A stretch of 64,000 nt of DNA from Nitrosospira multiformis (GTDB lineage: Bacteria; Pseudomonadota; Gammaproteobacteria; Burkholderiales; Nitrosomonadaceae), in NCBI RefSeq assembly GCF_900103165.1, contig NZ_FNKY01000001.1:1860001-1924000 (forward strand), in the 5' to 3' direction. Below are positions 47,150 to 54,922 of the stretch, in pieces. Position 1 is the stretch's first letter; each line of letters opens with the position of its first letter. The translations under genes and the position numbers were made by a program. Under the pieces are notes generated by a model. The model was given only the letters and a program-made list of their open reading frames with translations. It did not search any database and had not been told where the DNA came from.

Positions 47150-47271
47150 CAATTGCATTTTCCGGAAAGCGCTGATAGAAGTATTCTATAGAGTGAGAAA
47201 TAGTCACTCCAAATACCGCCGAAAGGCGGTTTTTTATTTCTAACCCACTGCTAATCCAGTGGGTTTTTTTT
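47150..47271 (+). repeat. R repeat copy 1: promoter-like block plus two intrinsic terminators
   Basis: It starts TTGCATTTTCCGGAAAGCGC, then GAAGTATTCTATAGAGTGAG, then a dyad GAGTGA..TCACTC. A terminator ACCGCC-GAAA-GGCGGTTTTTT (47215-47235) and a second one CCCACTG..CAGTGGGTTTTTTTT (47244-47271) follow. The same order recurs at 50556 and 53150. The second hairpin also covers the last codons of the minus-strand gene that follows. Confidence 0.8.
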
Positions 47272-47472
47272 GGGTAACGGATCTAAGGGTGCTATCCCCA
47301 TGCTTGGTCCCACCTTGCTTGCCCAGAATACAATGGTTTCCGGGAAGTCTATCAGCGGTTCTTCATGCTCATAAGAGCCTAAAAGAGCACCATCGGGACG
47401 ATTAACAATAATGTTTCCGAGGCGCTCAATATTGCCTTCTTGGGCTCGCAGGTAGAAGACGTATTTAGGCAT
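47251..47472 (-). CDS. GWPESK-family small protein, member 1 (diverged)
   Basis: The 73-residue product reads MPKYVFYLRAQEGNIERLGN ... HEEPLIDFPETIVFW ... MGIAPLDP. It is the most diverged of four local paralogues (others at 47517, 50653 and 53590). The family shares YVxYxRxxEGxIER, LGxxHEE, GWPESKVFW and YSVGLAP. I do not recognise the family. Its last codons (KKNPLD) are read from the terminator hairpin of the R repeat. Confidence 0.7.
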   Translation of the reverse strand: MPKYVFYLRAQEGNIERLGNIIVNRPDGALLGSYEHEEPLIDFPETIVFWASKVGPSMGIAPLDPLPKKNPLD

Positions 47473-47516
47473 TTTGTAGTTTTGAAAACGAAATGCCGTG
47501 ACGGGTTACGTATAGG

Positions 47517-47697
47517 TTAGGAATTTTTGGGCGCTAAGCCAACGCTATAGCTTTCTTTGCGTCCCCAAAACACCTTAGATTCCGGCCATCCCACGAGGAT
47601 GCCAGGGGCCTAACGGACCATCCCAGCAAAAAGTGACGTGATTGTTGCGCTCGATAGTTCCTTCTGTGGTGCGGGTATAGGGGACGTATGTATTCAT
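47517..47697 (-). pseudogene. GWPESK-family small protein, member 2, frameshifted
   Basis: From ATG 47697 it reads MNTYVPYTRTTEGTIERNNH and GPLGPWHP, then shifts near 47600 to GWPESKVFWGRKESYSVGLA ending at TAA 47517. Apart from the single shift it is close to the intact member at 53590. It is divergent from the spanin-like remnant at 47758. Confidence 0.75.
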
Positions 47698-47757
47698 TTC
47701 TACCTCCTTCGCTAGCCCATCTCACTTTTAATACATTTTACTGGACAAAGTTACTTT

Positions 47758-48167
47758 ATGGTAGGACTAATCATCGGTGCAGTAGTTCTTATACTGGTTA
47801 GTTTCGGCGGCGGCTGGGCTGTGAAAGATTGGAAGGATGGGGCCGAGGTTGCCCTGGCGGTAGCCGCAAAAGAAAAGGTTGAATCGCGCAATGCGATCCT
47901 GGAAGCGGCGAATACCAGCTGTGCCACTGACATCAAGGGCGTGAAGAAGGGGATCGCGCGGTAATTGTCAGCTAGGTGGAAGAGCGCGAGAAGACAGCAT
48001 CAGCCGCTATGGCGCAAGCCGAAGTACTGGTAGCGCAGCGCAAGAAGGAAATAGCCGCGATCAAGAATCTCCCGTCGGTACCGCCAGAGCCGGAGGCGCA
48101 GTGCGCGGCTATTGTGTGGGAACAGAGAGAATACGTTCTAGCCCGTATTCAGTCCGTACGTAAATAG
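47758..48167 (+). pseudogene. Spanin-like (Rz-type) membrane protein, broken copy A
   Basis: It starts MVGLIIGAVVLILVSFGGGW (one membrane segment), then AVKDWKDGAEVALAVAAKEK and a helical part. The copy at 53863 continues smoothly, but here the frame shifts near 47955 and a TAG replaces the CAG of FQVEE. It resumes as VEEREKTASAAMAQAEVLVA and ends QREYVLARIQSVRK. One membrane anchor plus a long coiled domain fits an i-spanin, the inner-membrane lysis protein of phages; the assignment rests on architecture. Confidence 0.65.
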
Positions 48168-48373
48168 GAGAGAACATTGTCGTCCTGCTCTAGCATTTCC
48201 TCCAGGTGCGCCACGTTCTCTTCTTCCACATCGATAAACGCCAGATCATGCTTGCCGTTGTAGCGCGGGACCGCATCTCGCCACGTGCCATCGCAAGCAA
48301 GGGAGAGAGCATTTGCCGCAAACGATCCCTGATTATTGGCGAAGACGATTTTGTAACTTTTGGTTGCTCTCAT
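48149..48373 (-). CDS. Small hypothetical protein
   Basis: The 74-residue acidic product (MRATKSYKIVFANNQGSFAA ... FIDVEEENVAHLEEMLEQDD) has GAGGAG before the ATG at 48373. It is unknown to me. Its end overlaps the end of the spanin-like remnant on the other strand by 19 bases. Confidence 0.6.
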   Translation of the reverse strand: MRATKSYKIVFANNQGSFAANALSLACDGTWRDAVPRYNGKHDLAFIDVEEENVAHLEEMLEQDDNVLSYLRTD

Positions 48374-48568
48374 TTTAGTTCTCCTCTTGATTTAGCTTGG
48401 TTAATCGGTTGCTGGGCATCCCCGCTCTGCTCTTAGATGCTCCGAAAGTGCGTTTGCTATCGAGTTGATCGAGCCCTGAATTTTCATATTCATGAAAAGG
48501 GCTTCCCATATTCCAAACTGGGATCAAATCCTAGTACAGATTGCGAGATAGTCAACTCAGAAATTACG

Positions 48569-48595
48569 AAACCTGCCATTGAGCGGGTTTTTTTT
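48569..48595 (+). terminator. Terminator-like hairpin, repeated motif
   Basis: AACCTGC and GCGGGTT pair with a mismatch and are followed by eight T. The surrounding sequence (CAACTCAG, ATTGAGCGGGTTT) matches 42512-42565, so this too is a duplicated piece. Confidence 0.5.
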
Positions 48596-48762
48596 AGTCT
48601 AATTGAATTTTCTGAGATGTGAGATCCGGTGAAAGGTATATGACACTCTGGATTTAACTAGACAGGGGGCGATGGCTGAGATGGAGGATTGCTTGGAAGG
48701 GCATGGATTGATAGGGGGGATCGGCATTGTGCTATTTGACTGGATGAATCGTTATAAAATCC

Positions 48763-48975
48763 TTAGCGGTTTTTTTCATAAAATCGTATTTGCTCCTCGC
48801 TCGCTGGTTTGCATGCAATATATCCTGTTGACTTATCACCGATGATAACCGCCTCATATATTGAACCGCCCTTGTTTAAACACATAGCAAACAGGTCATT
48901 GTCTCCTTTAAACTTTCCCGCAACGAACGATACGACTATCGCAATGGAAACGATGATGGCAACGATAATTCTCAT
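48763..48975 (-). CDS. Small membrane or secreted hypothetical protein
   Basis: The 70-residue product starts with a hydrophobic segment (MRIIVAIIVSIAIVVSFVAG) followed by a polar domain with two cysteines. AAGGATGGT precedes the ATG. No family recognised; a single-pass inner-membrane peptide is likely. Confidence 0.6.
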   Translation of the reverse strand: MRIIVAIIVSIAIVVSFVAGKFKGDNDLFAMCLNKGGSIYEAVIIGDKSTGYIACKPASEEQIRFYEKNR

Positions 48976-49082
48976 ACCATCCTTTTCAATTCATTCGCAG
49001 AAGAAAATTACATGCTTCACGGATATTATAATAATTCTTACCGCAGGGCGTGTATGCAATCAATGCTAACCTCGGGAAGCTC

Positions 49083-49211
49083 TCAGGCGAGGTGACGTGA
49101 AGCGATGTGTAATTTTAGTTGACCAAGAACCCCGCCAAGAACGGCGAGGACTCCGCCAACAACTACAGGGACAGCTTTAATTAATTCAGCTGAAATTGTG
49201 GGATCGGACAT
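49083..49211 (-). CDS. Very small membrane protein
   Basis: A 42-residue frame (MSDPTISAELIKAVPVVVGG, then VLAVLGGVLGQLK) with one Gly/Val-rich membrane segment. AGAG lies before the ATG at 49211. The composition resembles small phage membrane peptides (holin-like), but this is weak. Confidence 0.4.
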   Translation of the reverse strand: MSDPTISAELIKAVPVVVGGVLAVLGGVLGQLKLHIASRHLA

Positions 49212-49333
49212 ATATTTACTCTTGTTAAAAACAATCACGTAAGCCAAATTCATCCGTAAATTGTATATGATCCAAAAGGTGTCATAAGGCGGGACAGCTC
49301 TCGTGACCTAGACAGTATGGTTTCAATTGCTCT

Positions 49334-49717
49334 TCAAAAGATCTTGGTGGGGCCGGAAACGAATAGCATCCATTCTCCTTGAGCCAAGGTCGTATTGCCA
49401 ACGTTAGAGACTTTCAGTAGCTCGGATAATAAAGCGTCGTGAGGATAAAGATAGACTAAATTTACATGCCTGAAACAGACCCATAAACCTTTATCTTGGT
49501 ATTTTTTTTCGAAGGTAAGACGCCCTTTCAATTGGACGCGTAAGATCGCTGAGCCGTCAAAGGGGACAGCCAGAAAATCTGCGCCGTTCCAGTCGTCTGT
49601 GAGACGGTACGTAGCAAACCCGAAGTCTGCCAAAAGACAGGATACCTTCTGGAAGTTAAAGATTTCCTTCTGGCGTGAATTCAGGTCGGCGTACTTTATG
49701 CGCTGAAACGTTGTCAT
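49334..49717 (-). CDS. Restriction-endonuclease-like (PD-(D/E)xK-type) protein
   Basis: The 127-residue product has a possible nuclease core: DDWNGADFLAVPFDGSAILR followed by VQLKGR, which fits D-x(n)-(E/Q)-x-K with Gln for Glu. The rest (YQDKGLWVCFRHVNLVYLYP) looks like the strand after the active site. It has no partner methylase. It lies 75 bases downstream of the UDG-like gene on the same strand. Function is inferred only from the motif. Confidence 0.6.
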   Translation of the reverse strand: MTTFQRIKYADLNSRQKEIFNFQKVSCLLADFGFATYRLTDDWNGADFLAVPFDGSAILRVQLKGRLTFEKKYQDKGLWVCFRHVNLVYLYPHDALLSELLKVSNVGNTTLAQGEWMLFVSGPTKIF

Positions 49718-49791
49718 TATTAGACTCTAAGGGGTCTAGCACCCAAACTCATCCGTAAATATCTAGGTTTGGGCAGGCTGTTGCGCGACCT

Positions 49792-50457
49792 TCAACGTAC
49801 GATGGAGGCGTCGTTAATAGCGGCGACAACCTCGGCAAACGCAGTGTGCAGAAGACTCTTGTTCTTCGGGAATCGATTTACAAATAGGGGGCTCGGATGC
49901 GGAATTTGTATGATGCGAAGCACGGGGTTGAATCGCCGAAGCAAAGTTTCCGCTCTGGCTGCTTTTTGACCAACTAACACCACAACCTTTAAGTTTGGAA
50001 GCAGAGGTAATAGTGATCGAAGTGCAGGTTCAGCATCACGAATATCATTTAAGGTAACTGGTCGAATCTTTTGTCCTGTTCCTACATACCACGGCACTAT
50101 ATTCCATACGACGGTTCGTCGTCGATCAAGTCCCGCGTGTCGGTTGAATGTGAAGAAATTCTTTGCGGTTTCGTCAGGGTTATTTCTGGAAATAAAGCCA
50201 GATTTGACGGCCCGAGATCCAGGAGCCTCAAGTAAGAAAAGGCACTCAGCAAGTGTACCTCCATCGAAAGGGTCAAAATTTGGGATCTCATCGGTCAAAT
50301 CCTGTTGGGAGCGAAGATCTTCGACAAAAGCTGTGAGAGGCGCAATGTGGCTTGCTGACAGCTGAGTTAAGCGGTGCGCGCGGATCGCAGCATCTCCGAG
50401 CGACTTTGGTTCATCTACGTGCGAGTGGTGGTTGAGATTAGAAAGCGAATTAGGCAT
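49792..50457 (-). CDS. Uracil-DNA glycosylase superfamily protein
   Basis: The 221-residue product has UDG superfamily motifs: FLLEAPGSRAVKSGFISRNN (motif A region), TVVWNIVPWYVG, and IPHPSPLFVNRFP (motif B, HPSP). It has no Fe-S cysteines, unlike the chromosomal enzyme at 34889. It resembles members carried by phages and accessory islands and may excise uracil or another modified base. It may be co-transcribed with the nuclease-like gene at 49334. Confidence 0.8.
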   Translation of the reverse strand: MPNSLSNLNHHSHVDEPKSLGDAAIRAHRLTQLSASHIAPLTAFVEDLRSQQDLTDEIPNFDPFDGGTLAECLFLLEAPGSRAVKSGFISRNNPDETAKNFFTFNRHAGLDRRRTVVWNIVPWYVGTGQKIRPVTLNDIRDAEPALRSLLPLLPNLKVVVLVGQKAARAETLLRRFNPVLRIIQIPHPSPLFVNRFPKNKSLLHTAFAEVVAAINDASIVR

Positions 50458-50555
50458 GAATTATGGCGGAATCTGAATTGACGGTCGGAGCTAGCTCATC
50501 TGTAAATTGTATAGGAATACGCACCTGCTAGTCTGCTGACCAAGTGGAAAGTTTC

Positions 50556-50675
50556 CTTGCAATTCCCGGGAAGGCTGATAGAAGTATTCTATAAAGTGAG
50601 AAATGCTTACTCCAGATACCGTTGAAAGGCGGTTTTTTTATTTCTAGCCCACCTATAACCCGGTGAGTTTTTTAT
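50556..50675 (+). repeat. R repeat copy 2: promoter-like block plus two hairpins
   Basis: TTGCAATTCCCGGGAAGG, then GAAGTATTCTATAAAGTGAG, a hairpin region ACCGTTGAAAGGCGGTTTTTTT, and a second hairpin around CCCACCTATAACCCGGTGAG. It closely matches copy 1 through about 100 bases. Confidence 0.8.
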
Positions 50676-50916
50676 GCGCGGCTATCGAGGGAAGGCTGTA
50701 CGCGACCAGTTCTGATGAGTCTGAGCGAGAAGCACAAGTTGGTGCCAAACCAATGGTATACCCAGTCTGGGTTCGCCAGAAAACTTTCGATTCAGGCCAA
50801 CCCGTAAGCTGTTCCTCATGCATATAGGGGCCAAGCTGATCATCCCATTCAAAATTGGAATCGTCACGTGAGATAGCCCCGTCCTTAGTTCGAGTATAGA
50901 TCGCGTAGATGGCCAT
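50653..50916 (-). CDS. GWPESK-family small protein, member 3
   Basis: The 87-residue product reads MAIYAIYTRTKDGAISRDDS, then LGPYMHEEQLTGWPESKVFW and YTIGLAPTC, with a longer tail than the other members ending KKLTGL, again encoded by the R-repeat hairpin. I chose the ATG at 50916 by alignment with the other members; an upstream in-frame ATG at 51018 is possible. Function unknown. Confidence 0.75.
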   Translation of the reverse strand: MAIYAIYTRTKDGAISRDDSNFEWDDQLGPYMHEEQLTGWPESKVFWRTQTGYTIGLAPTCASRSDSSELVAYSLPSIAAHKKLTGL

Positions 50917-51302
50917 TTTTTTCGTGAAATAATAATACCTTACGTCTATGACGTAAACTAGGATCCATCCGCGTTGCGGATATAGGGGATTAGCTGGCTC
51001 ATGACACGTATGACGCAAGTAGAGAGAGTAAATATTGTAAGTGACGCGCTACGCGATTTGTGTCAGGGAAGTGTAAAGATCTGTCAATACTCCGTTCGGG
51101 GATAAAGCTGCGCGCGCCCGTGGAGGGGCGCAACTCAAAGATTGAAATGCGGTGACTGAGAAGAAGAAACCTGCGACTGTGCGTAAGCCTGCATCGAAGA
51201 AGGTGAAAAAAACGTCGTTTTATAGAGGAGTAGAAACTTGGGGAATAGTTTTCCGCTGCTGAGGCTGGTAGACTTATCCAGGCTCAACAGGCGGAGATGA
51301 TC
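50917..51302. other. Spacer with possible short remnant
   Basis: A lysine-rich 36-codon frame from a GTG at 51152 (MTEKKKPATVRKPASKKVKK) ends at 51262; it may be the start of a lost phage gene. Nothing else seen. Confidence 0.3.
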
Positions 51303-51530
51303 ATGCGACGCTTATTGGTTTTCTCGATAGTGGGGTTTGTTTTATCTGGCTGCGCGGCAAAGGTCATAAGTTCCAGCCCGCAAACGGTTGTAGTGCGTGC
51401 ACCCGATACGGGTTATGCAGAAGCACAAGCGCTTGCCGATAAAGAATGCGGCAAAAATCAGCGATATGTCAGAATGATTAAGCAGCCGACTCCGTTCGCA
51501 ACTGAATTTGTTTTTGACTGTACTCAATAA
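51303..51530 (+). CDS. Small lipoprotein
   Basis: The 75-residue product has a lipobox LSGC (about residue 17), then a short domain with two cysteines (KECGKNQRYV, FDCTQ). GGAGATGATC precedes the ATG. In size, location and lipobox it could be an o-spanin-like outer-membrane lysis partner for the spanin-like genes nearby, but it could equally be a host-type lipoprotein. Confidence 0.7.
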   Translation: MRRLLVFSIVGFVLSGCAAKVISSSPQTVVVRAPDTGYAEAQALADKECGKNQRYVRMIKQPTPFATEFVFDCTQ

Positions 51531-51546
51531 CTCTCATACTTTCAAG

Positions 51547-51572
51547 AAGCCGCCCCCCCAGGCGGCTTTTTT
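51547..51572 (+). terminator. Intrinsic terminator of the lipoprotein gene
   Basis: AAGCCGCC-CCCCCA-GGCGGCTT followed by T-run, 16 bases after the stop at 51530. Strong shape. Confidence 0.88.
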
Positions 51573-51589
51573 CATTTTGAAGAAAATAA

Positions 51590-52730
51590 ATGGCATACAC
51601 CGAGTTTAATGGTGAGCTTGATGAAGAATTGCCGGGCTATGTCGAGTTCAATAGCAGACTTAATAAGCCCAAAGCAGAAGGTGGCTTCTTTGCTTCTGCC
51701 AAACGTGCGGCTGGCGCTGGGATAAAAGGCGCTGACCAAGCTGCCGCTGACTTAATCCCTGGGGTCGAAGGATAACGCGCTCAAGAGGTACGGTCAGAGC
51801 GTTATCGATTCAGCTTGGGGACATCGCCGGTAAGCCAGGTAAGGCTGGAACCGAAGCAACCAGCTGCTGCATCGTCCATGGCCGGGATTGTCGGAGCGAG
51901 GGCTGTTGGACAGGGCATTACAGCATCATCTCTCTTGTCCGGCCCTGCCGCGCCACTCGTTGCCGCCGCCGGTCAGGTTGAATTGCGGCGCTGCCATCCT
52001 TCGGCGGTATCCGTGACAAACAAACTCTGGATGACCCTCAAAACCAGAAATCGGCGAAGGCCCATATAGTCGCCACTTTGGACGCGGCTACCGTGGGAGC
52101 CATTGAATCCCGCTTTGGTCCGCAGAATGGGCACTGACCGCAATGACGAAAGAGGGTAGAGCCCAACCGGCAGAGAAGTTCGCCGCTATCACCTTGAAAG
52201 GATCGATTGGGAAAGGTGCAGTGAAGGGCGGGCGATTGAGGGTCGGAAGAACTCGTACAGAACCCGTTGAGCAGGTCGCATCATTCGATGACCGGTGCAC
52301 ATCGAAGAATGTTGAAGAGACGTTGTTTGGTGGCGCTATGGACGCAATCTGCTGCGAGGCAGGAAGCCGGAAACGCTGCTTACACCCGGTGAGCCTCAAC
52401 CAAACGACTTCCGCCAGGAATTAAGCCCCAGAAATACCCGGGTGGGGAACCTTCATGTACCGCGATGACGCCACCTTGCAAGCCACCTTGAATGGTCAAA
52501 TGGGTACGGCGCTGGGCTACGGCATTGACGAGAAACCAGTCGGCGCGGATCAAGTCGTGACCACGCGTGACCAGAACGGAACGGTGATTTAGGACGTGGC
52601 GACGGATGGCCATCCGGAAGTTCAGCAGGGTACCGTTGCTGTGGCGGGGCCTGATGGGTTAGTGGAAGTCAGGCCAGTCCAGGGCGATGGTGGAGCAAAC
52701 CGCTGGGGTAGAACGAACCAAGTTGTCTAA
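51590..52730 (+). pseudogene. Phage structural/internal protein remnant, several frame breaks
   Basis: It begins MAYTEFNGELDEELPGYVEF and KRAAGAGIKGADQAAADLIP, stops at 51775, then pieces continue in shifting frames: SSMAGIVGARAVGQGITASS (near 51880), ATLDAATVGAIESRFGPQNG (near 52100), and from 52455 MYRDDATLQATLNGQMGTAL with a TAG at 52590, after which the same frame stays open to 52730 (DVATDGHPEVQQGTVAVAGP). The Ala/Gly-rich composition suggests a large virion-internal or tail protein. It is clearly decayed. Confidence 0.65.
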
Positions 52731-52804
52731 CCTTGATGCTCGTGTGCTTGCCCAAGACTCCGCGAATTATGTTAAAACGTCTGAAACAAAGCAGGAGAAT
52801 TGCA

Positions 52805-53080
52805 ATGAAGTCACTGTACAATTCGGACATATACCCGGATCAAGTCCGGGAAATGCTATTGCAATCGGGACCGGTAGGAATCGAAATCGCAAACCGGTGG
52901 ATGATGGGGTGGCCAAAGAGAGTGGTGCAGCTTCTGGTGGAGGACATGTATGAGGGCGCGTTTCAGTATCAGCTTTTGCAGGAAGAGGACGTGATAGCGA
53001 GAGCGTCCAATCTCAGCCATCTGGCGCCAATGGAGATCATCGTCATGTCGGGCCTGAGCTTGGAACCTCCGGAAGTTTAG
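52805..53080 (+). CDS. Hypothetical phage-type protein
   Basis: The 91-residue product (MKSLYNSDIYPDQVREMLLQ ... ANRWMMGWPKRVVQLL ... YEGAFQYQLLQEEDV) has AGGAG before the ATG at 52805; the frame upstream lacks a site. It is mostly helical and acidic. I do not recognise it. It follows the decayed structural gene and precedes the third R repeat. Confidence 0.6.
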   Translation: MKSLYNSDIYPDQVREMLLQSGPVGIEIANRWMMGWPKRVVQLLVEDMYEGAFQYQLLQEEDVIARASNLSHLAPMEIIVMSGLSLEPPEV

Positions 53081-53149
53081 AAGACTTCACGCCTCCTGCT
53101 TCCCAATCCGCTCCTAGCAGATCAAGTCACACAAGTCGGCACATCAATA

Positions 53150-53290
53150 ATTGCTTGCATTTCTCGGGAAGCGCTAGTAGAAGTATTATATAGAATGAGA
53201 AAAAGTCACTCCCAATTTGAAAATCGGCTAACCCACTCACGACCCGGTGGGTTTTTGCATTTCTGGCCTGCCAACTCGGCGGGCTTTTTT
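53150..53290 (+). repeat. R repeat copy 3: promoter-like block plus hairpins
   Basis: TTGCATTTCTCGGGAAGCGC, then GAAGTATTATATAGAATGAG, TCACTCC, then hairpins CCCACTCACGACCCGGTGGG with T-run and CCAACTCGGCGGGCTTTTTT. The first GGCGG hairpin of the other copies is degraded here. Confidence 0.75.
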
Positions 53291-53304
53291 ATGGGCGAAG
53301 TGAA

Positions 53305-53529
53305 ATGATCAGTCCAGCAATTACAGCAATCGTAATCGCGGTGCTGGCGGCGCTTCCCTTCGGTGGTGGGTTTGCCCTCAGTGACTGGGGGTCGGCGGCG
53401 CAGATATAACGGCTAAACTCCAACAATGCAATGTGGTCCGCTGCCAATGACAAATGTATTACCGATATTCAATCTACACGGATGGCGCTAGAAGCATTGG
53501 TTGTAGCAGCCAATCGTAAGAGCAAGTAA
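53305..53529 (+). pseudogene. Spanin-like membrane protein, broken copy B
   Basis: MISPAITAIVIAVLAALPFG with GGFALSDWGSAAQI, then a TAA; the same frame continues as RLNSNNAMWSAANDKCITDI and ends at 53529. The match to the WSAANDKCITDI/AANANCATDI segment of the other copies shows that it is one gene with a stop mutation. Confidence 0.65.
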
Positions 53530-53603
53530 TGCCGCTCGCTGTTGCCCTTATCGTTGCTGCGCTCGCTGGTGGCGGCAGCGCATGGATGATCAAAGACTGG
53601 TAG
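53529..53603 (+). pseudogene. Spanin-like N-terminus only, copy C
   Basis: Its ATG overlaps the stop of copy B (TAATG). It reads MPLAVALIVAALAGGGSAWM, then IKDW and stops: just the membrane segment and the GGG..DW turn common to the other copies. Confidence 0.5.
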
Positions 53604-53796
53604 GAGATTCACCAATGGGCGCTAAGCCAACGCTATAGCCTTCTTCGTGTTCCCAATACACCTTAGATTCCGGCCATCCAAATAGGGCCTCTTCATGCCA
53701 ACCAAAACCTAAGCGGGCAGGCCAGCAAAAAGAAACAAAATCGTTGCGCTCAATTGTTCCTTCTGGCATTCGTATATATGGGACATATGTAATCAT
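53590..53796 (-). CDS. GWPESK-family small protein, member 4 (intact)
   Basis: The 68-residue product reads MITYVPYIRMPEGTIERNDF, LGFGWHEEALFGWPESKVYW and GYSVGLAP. It is the cleanest member of the local family. It is divergent from the spanin-like gene at 53863 with a 66-base gap that is similar to the gap at 47698-47757. No membrane segment or known motif; many aromatic residues suggest a compact beta-rich fold. Confidence 0.75.
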   Translation of the reverse strand: MITYVPYIRMPEGTIERNDFVSFCWPARLGFGWHEEALFGWPESKVYWEHEEGYSVGLAPIGESPTSL

Positions 53797-53862
53797 TTTT
53801 TACTCCTTGCAATAATATATCTTACTTTAAATACTTTTTACAGTCAAAAGTTACTATAGATT

Positions 53863-54177
53863 ATGTTAGGATTAATCATCGGTGCAGTAGCTCTCATACC
53901 GGTTGGCTTCGGTGGCGGCTGTGGCGTCAAAGGCTGGAAAGATGGTGCCGAGGTTGCGCTGGCTGTGTGTGCAAAAGAAAAGGTCGAATCACGCAATGCG
54001 ATCCTGGTAGCGGCGAACGCCAATTGCGCCACCGATATTGAAGGCGTGCGTAAGGGTGTCTCGGTAGTTGTCTTCCAGGTGGAAGAGTGGGAGAGGGCAG
54101 CTTCAGCCGCTATGAAGGCAGCGGACGTCCAAGTAGCGCGGCACGCATTGGATACCGGGCAATTCGGTACGATTTAA
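53863..54177 (+). CDS. Spanin-like membrane protein, copy D, fused to another gene fragment
   Basis: The 104-residue frame reads MLGLIIGAVALIPVGFGGGC, DGAEVALAVCAKEKVESRNA and FQVEEWERAASAAMKAADVQ: a membrane segment and a helical domain. After about residue 90 it leaves the family (copy A goes on with RKKEIAAIKN) and runs into the phage gene fragment shared with 41390-41560. So it is C-terminally truncated by a recombination junction near 54130. Confidence 0.6.
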   Translation: MLGLIIGAVALIPVGFGGGCGVKGWKDGAEVALAVCAKEKVESRNAILVAANANCATDIEGVRKGVSVVVFQVEEWERAASAAMKAADVQVARHALDTGQFGTI

Positions 54178-54353
54178 AGTGCCGGGATGCTGTGGTGATT
54201 GAAATTCGGAGGAAAGTTTACGACACGCTCGGTGTGATTGGGAGTAGAGCGATGGAGGAAATGGCGGTGGAGCTAGAGGGGCCTGAGTTGATTAAACGAG
54301 AGCGGCATTACGCTGAGTGCAATTGCCGACGTTCTGCAAGTTTTGTGAGCTGA
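54130..54353 (+). pseudogene. Fragment of the phage gene seen at 41145-41596
   Basis: GYRAIRYDLKCRDAVVIEIR and KVYDTLGVIGSRAMEEMAVE match the second half of the 41-kb copy at most positions. It has no start of its own and abuts the truncated spanin-like gene. Confidence 0.65.
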
Positions 54354-54456
54354 AATAGCGCATCCATTCATGGCGAATGACAGGGCAGCAACCCCCAAAT
54401 CGCGATGGTGCTCACCTATGGAATCGATCCTTTTCACACCAAAGTTAGGGTTATAC

Positions 54457-54783
54457 CTAGGGTTTGTTCCCCTTAGAACCTTTATCCCCGTTATTCTGGT
54501 CATATCGTTCCGTACCGTCTGTACTGTATCTGGAATTGTCCTGTTTGCTGCCACTCGAAGGCTTGTTACTTTTTTGGGGCTGCTTCTTTTCGGCTCCATT
54601 GCTAGGTGGGCATTTTTCTCTCAAGTAACCGGAATCACCCGGTCCTATAGAATCCGACGTGTCGCATTCTTTCGCCGGCACCTCCACATTTTCCGCGGCC
54701 TGCACTATCCCCATGCTCGTCATGCTAAAAATAAATGTGCTAGCCAGCACCCATGATTTTGCCGTTAATACTGAAGACTTCAT
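54457..54783 (-). CDS. Small secreted protein with DNSRYSTDGTERYD motif
   Basis: The 108-residue protein has a signal peptide (cleavage near VQAA, about residue 30), a Cys-containing acidic stretch and a Lys/Ser/Asn-rich tail with DNSRYSTDGTERYD, identical to the motif at 31532-31855. GAGGAG precedes the ATG at 54783. Function unknown; the tail is likely disordered. Confidence 0.75.
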   Translation of the reverse strand: MKSSVLTAKSWVLASTFIFSMTSMGIVQAAENVEVPAKECDTSDSIGPGDSGYLREKCPPSNGAEKKQPQKSNKPSSGSKQDNSRYSTDGTERYDQNNGDKGSKGNKP

Positions 54784-54922
54784 GATACGCTCCTCAACTC
54801 AGAACCCAGCGACGTTGCTAATGATGCATCAAATATATGTTGCAGAAAAATTCGTGAGAAGATGACCCCAAGATACCCGTATCAAGCATGCGCGGTACCT
54901 GCATGTTATGCAGGCACCGCGG

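Noticed and set aside
47150-53290. CRISPR array
   Set aside because: The three R repeats are kilobases apart, about 120 bases long and carry terminators; there are no regular spacers and no cas genes.
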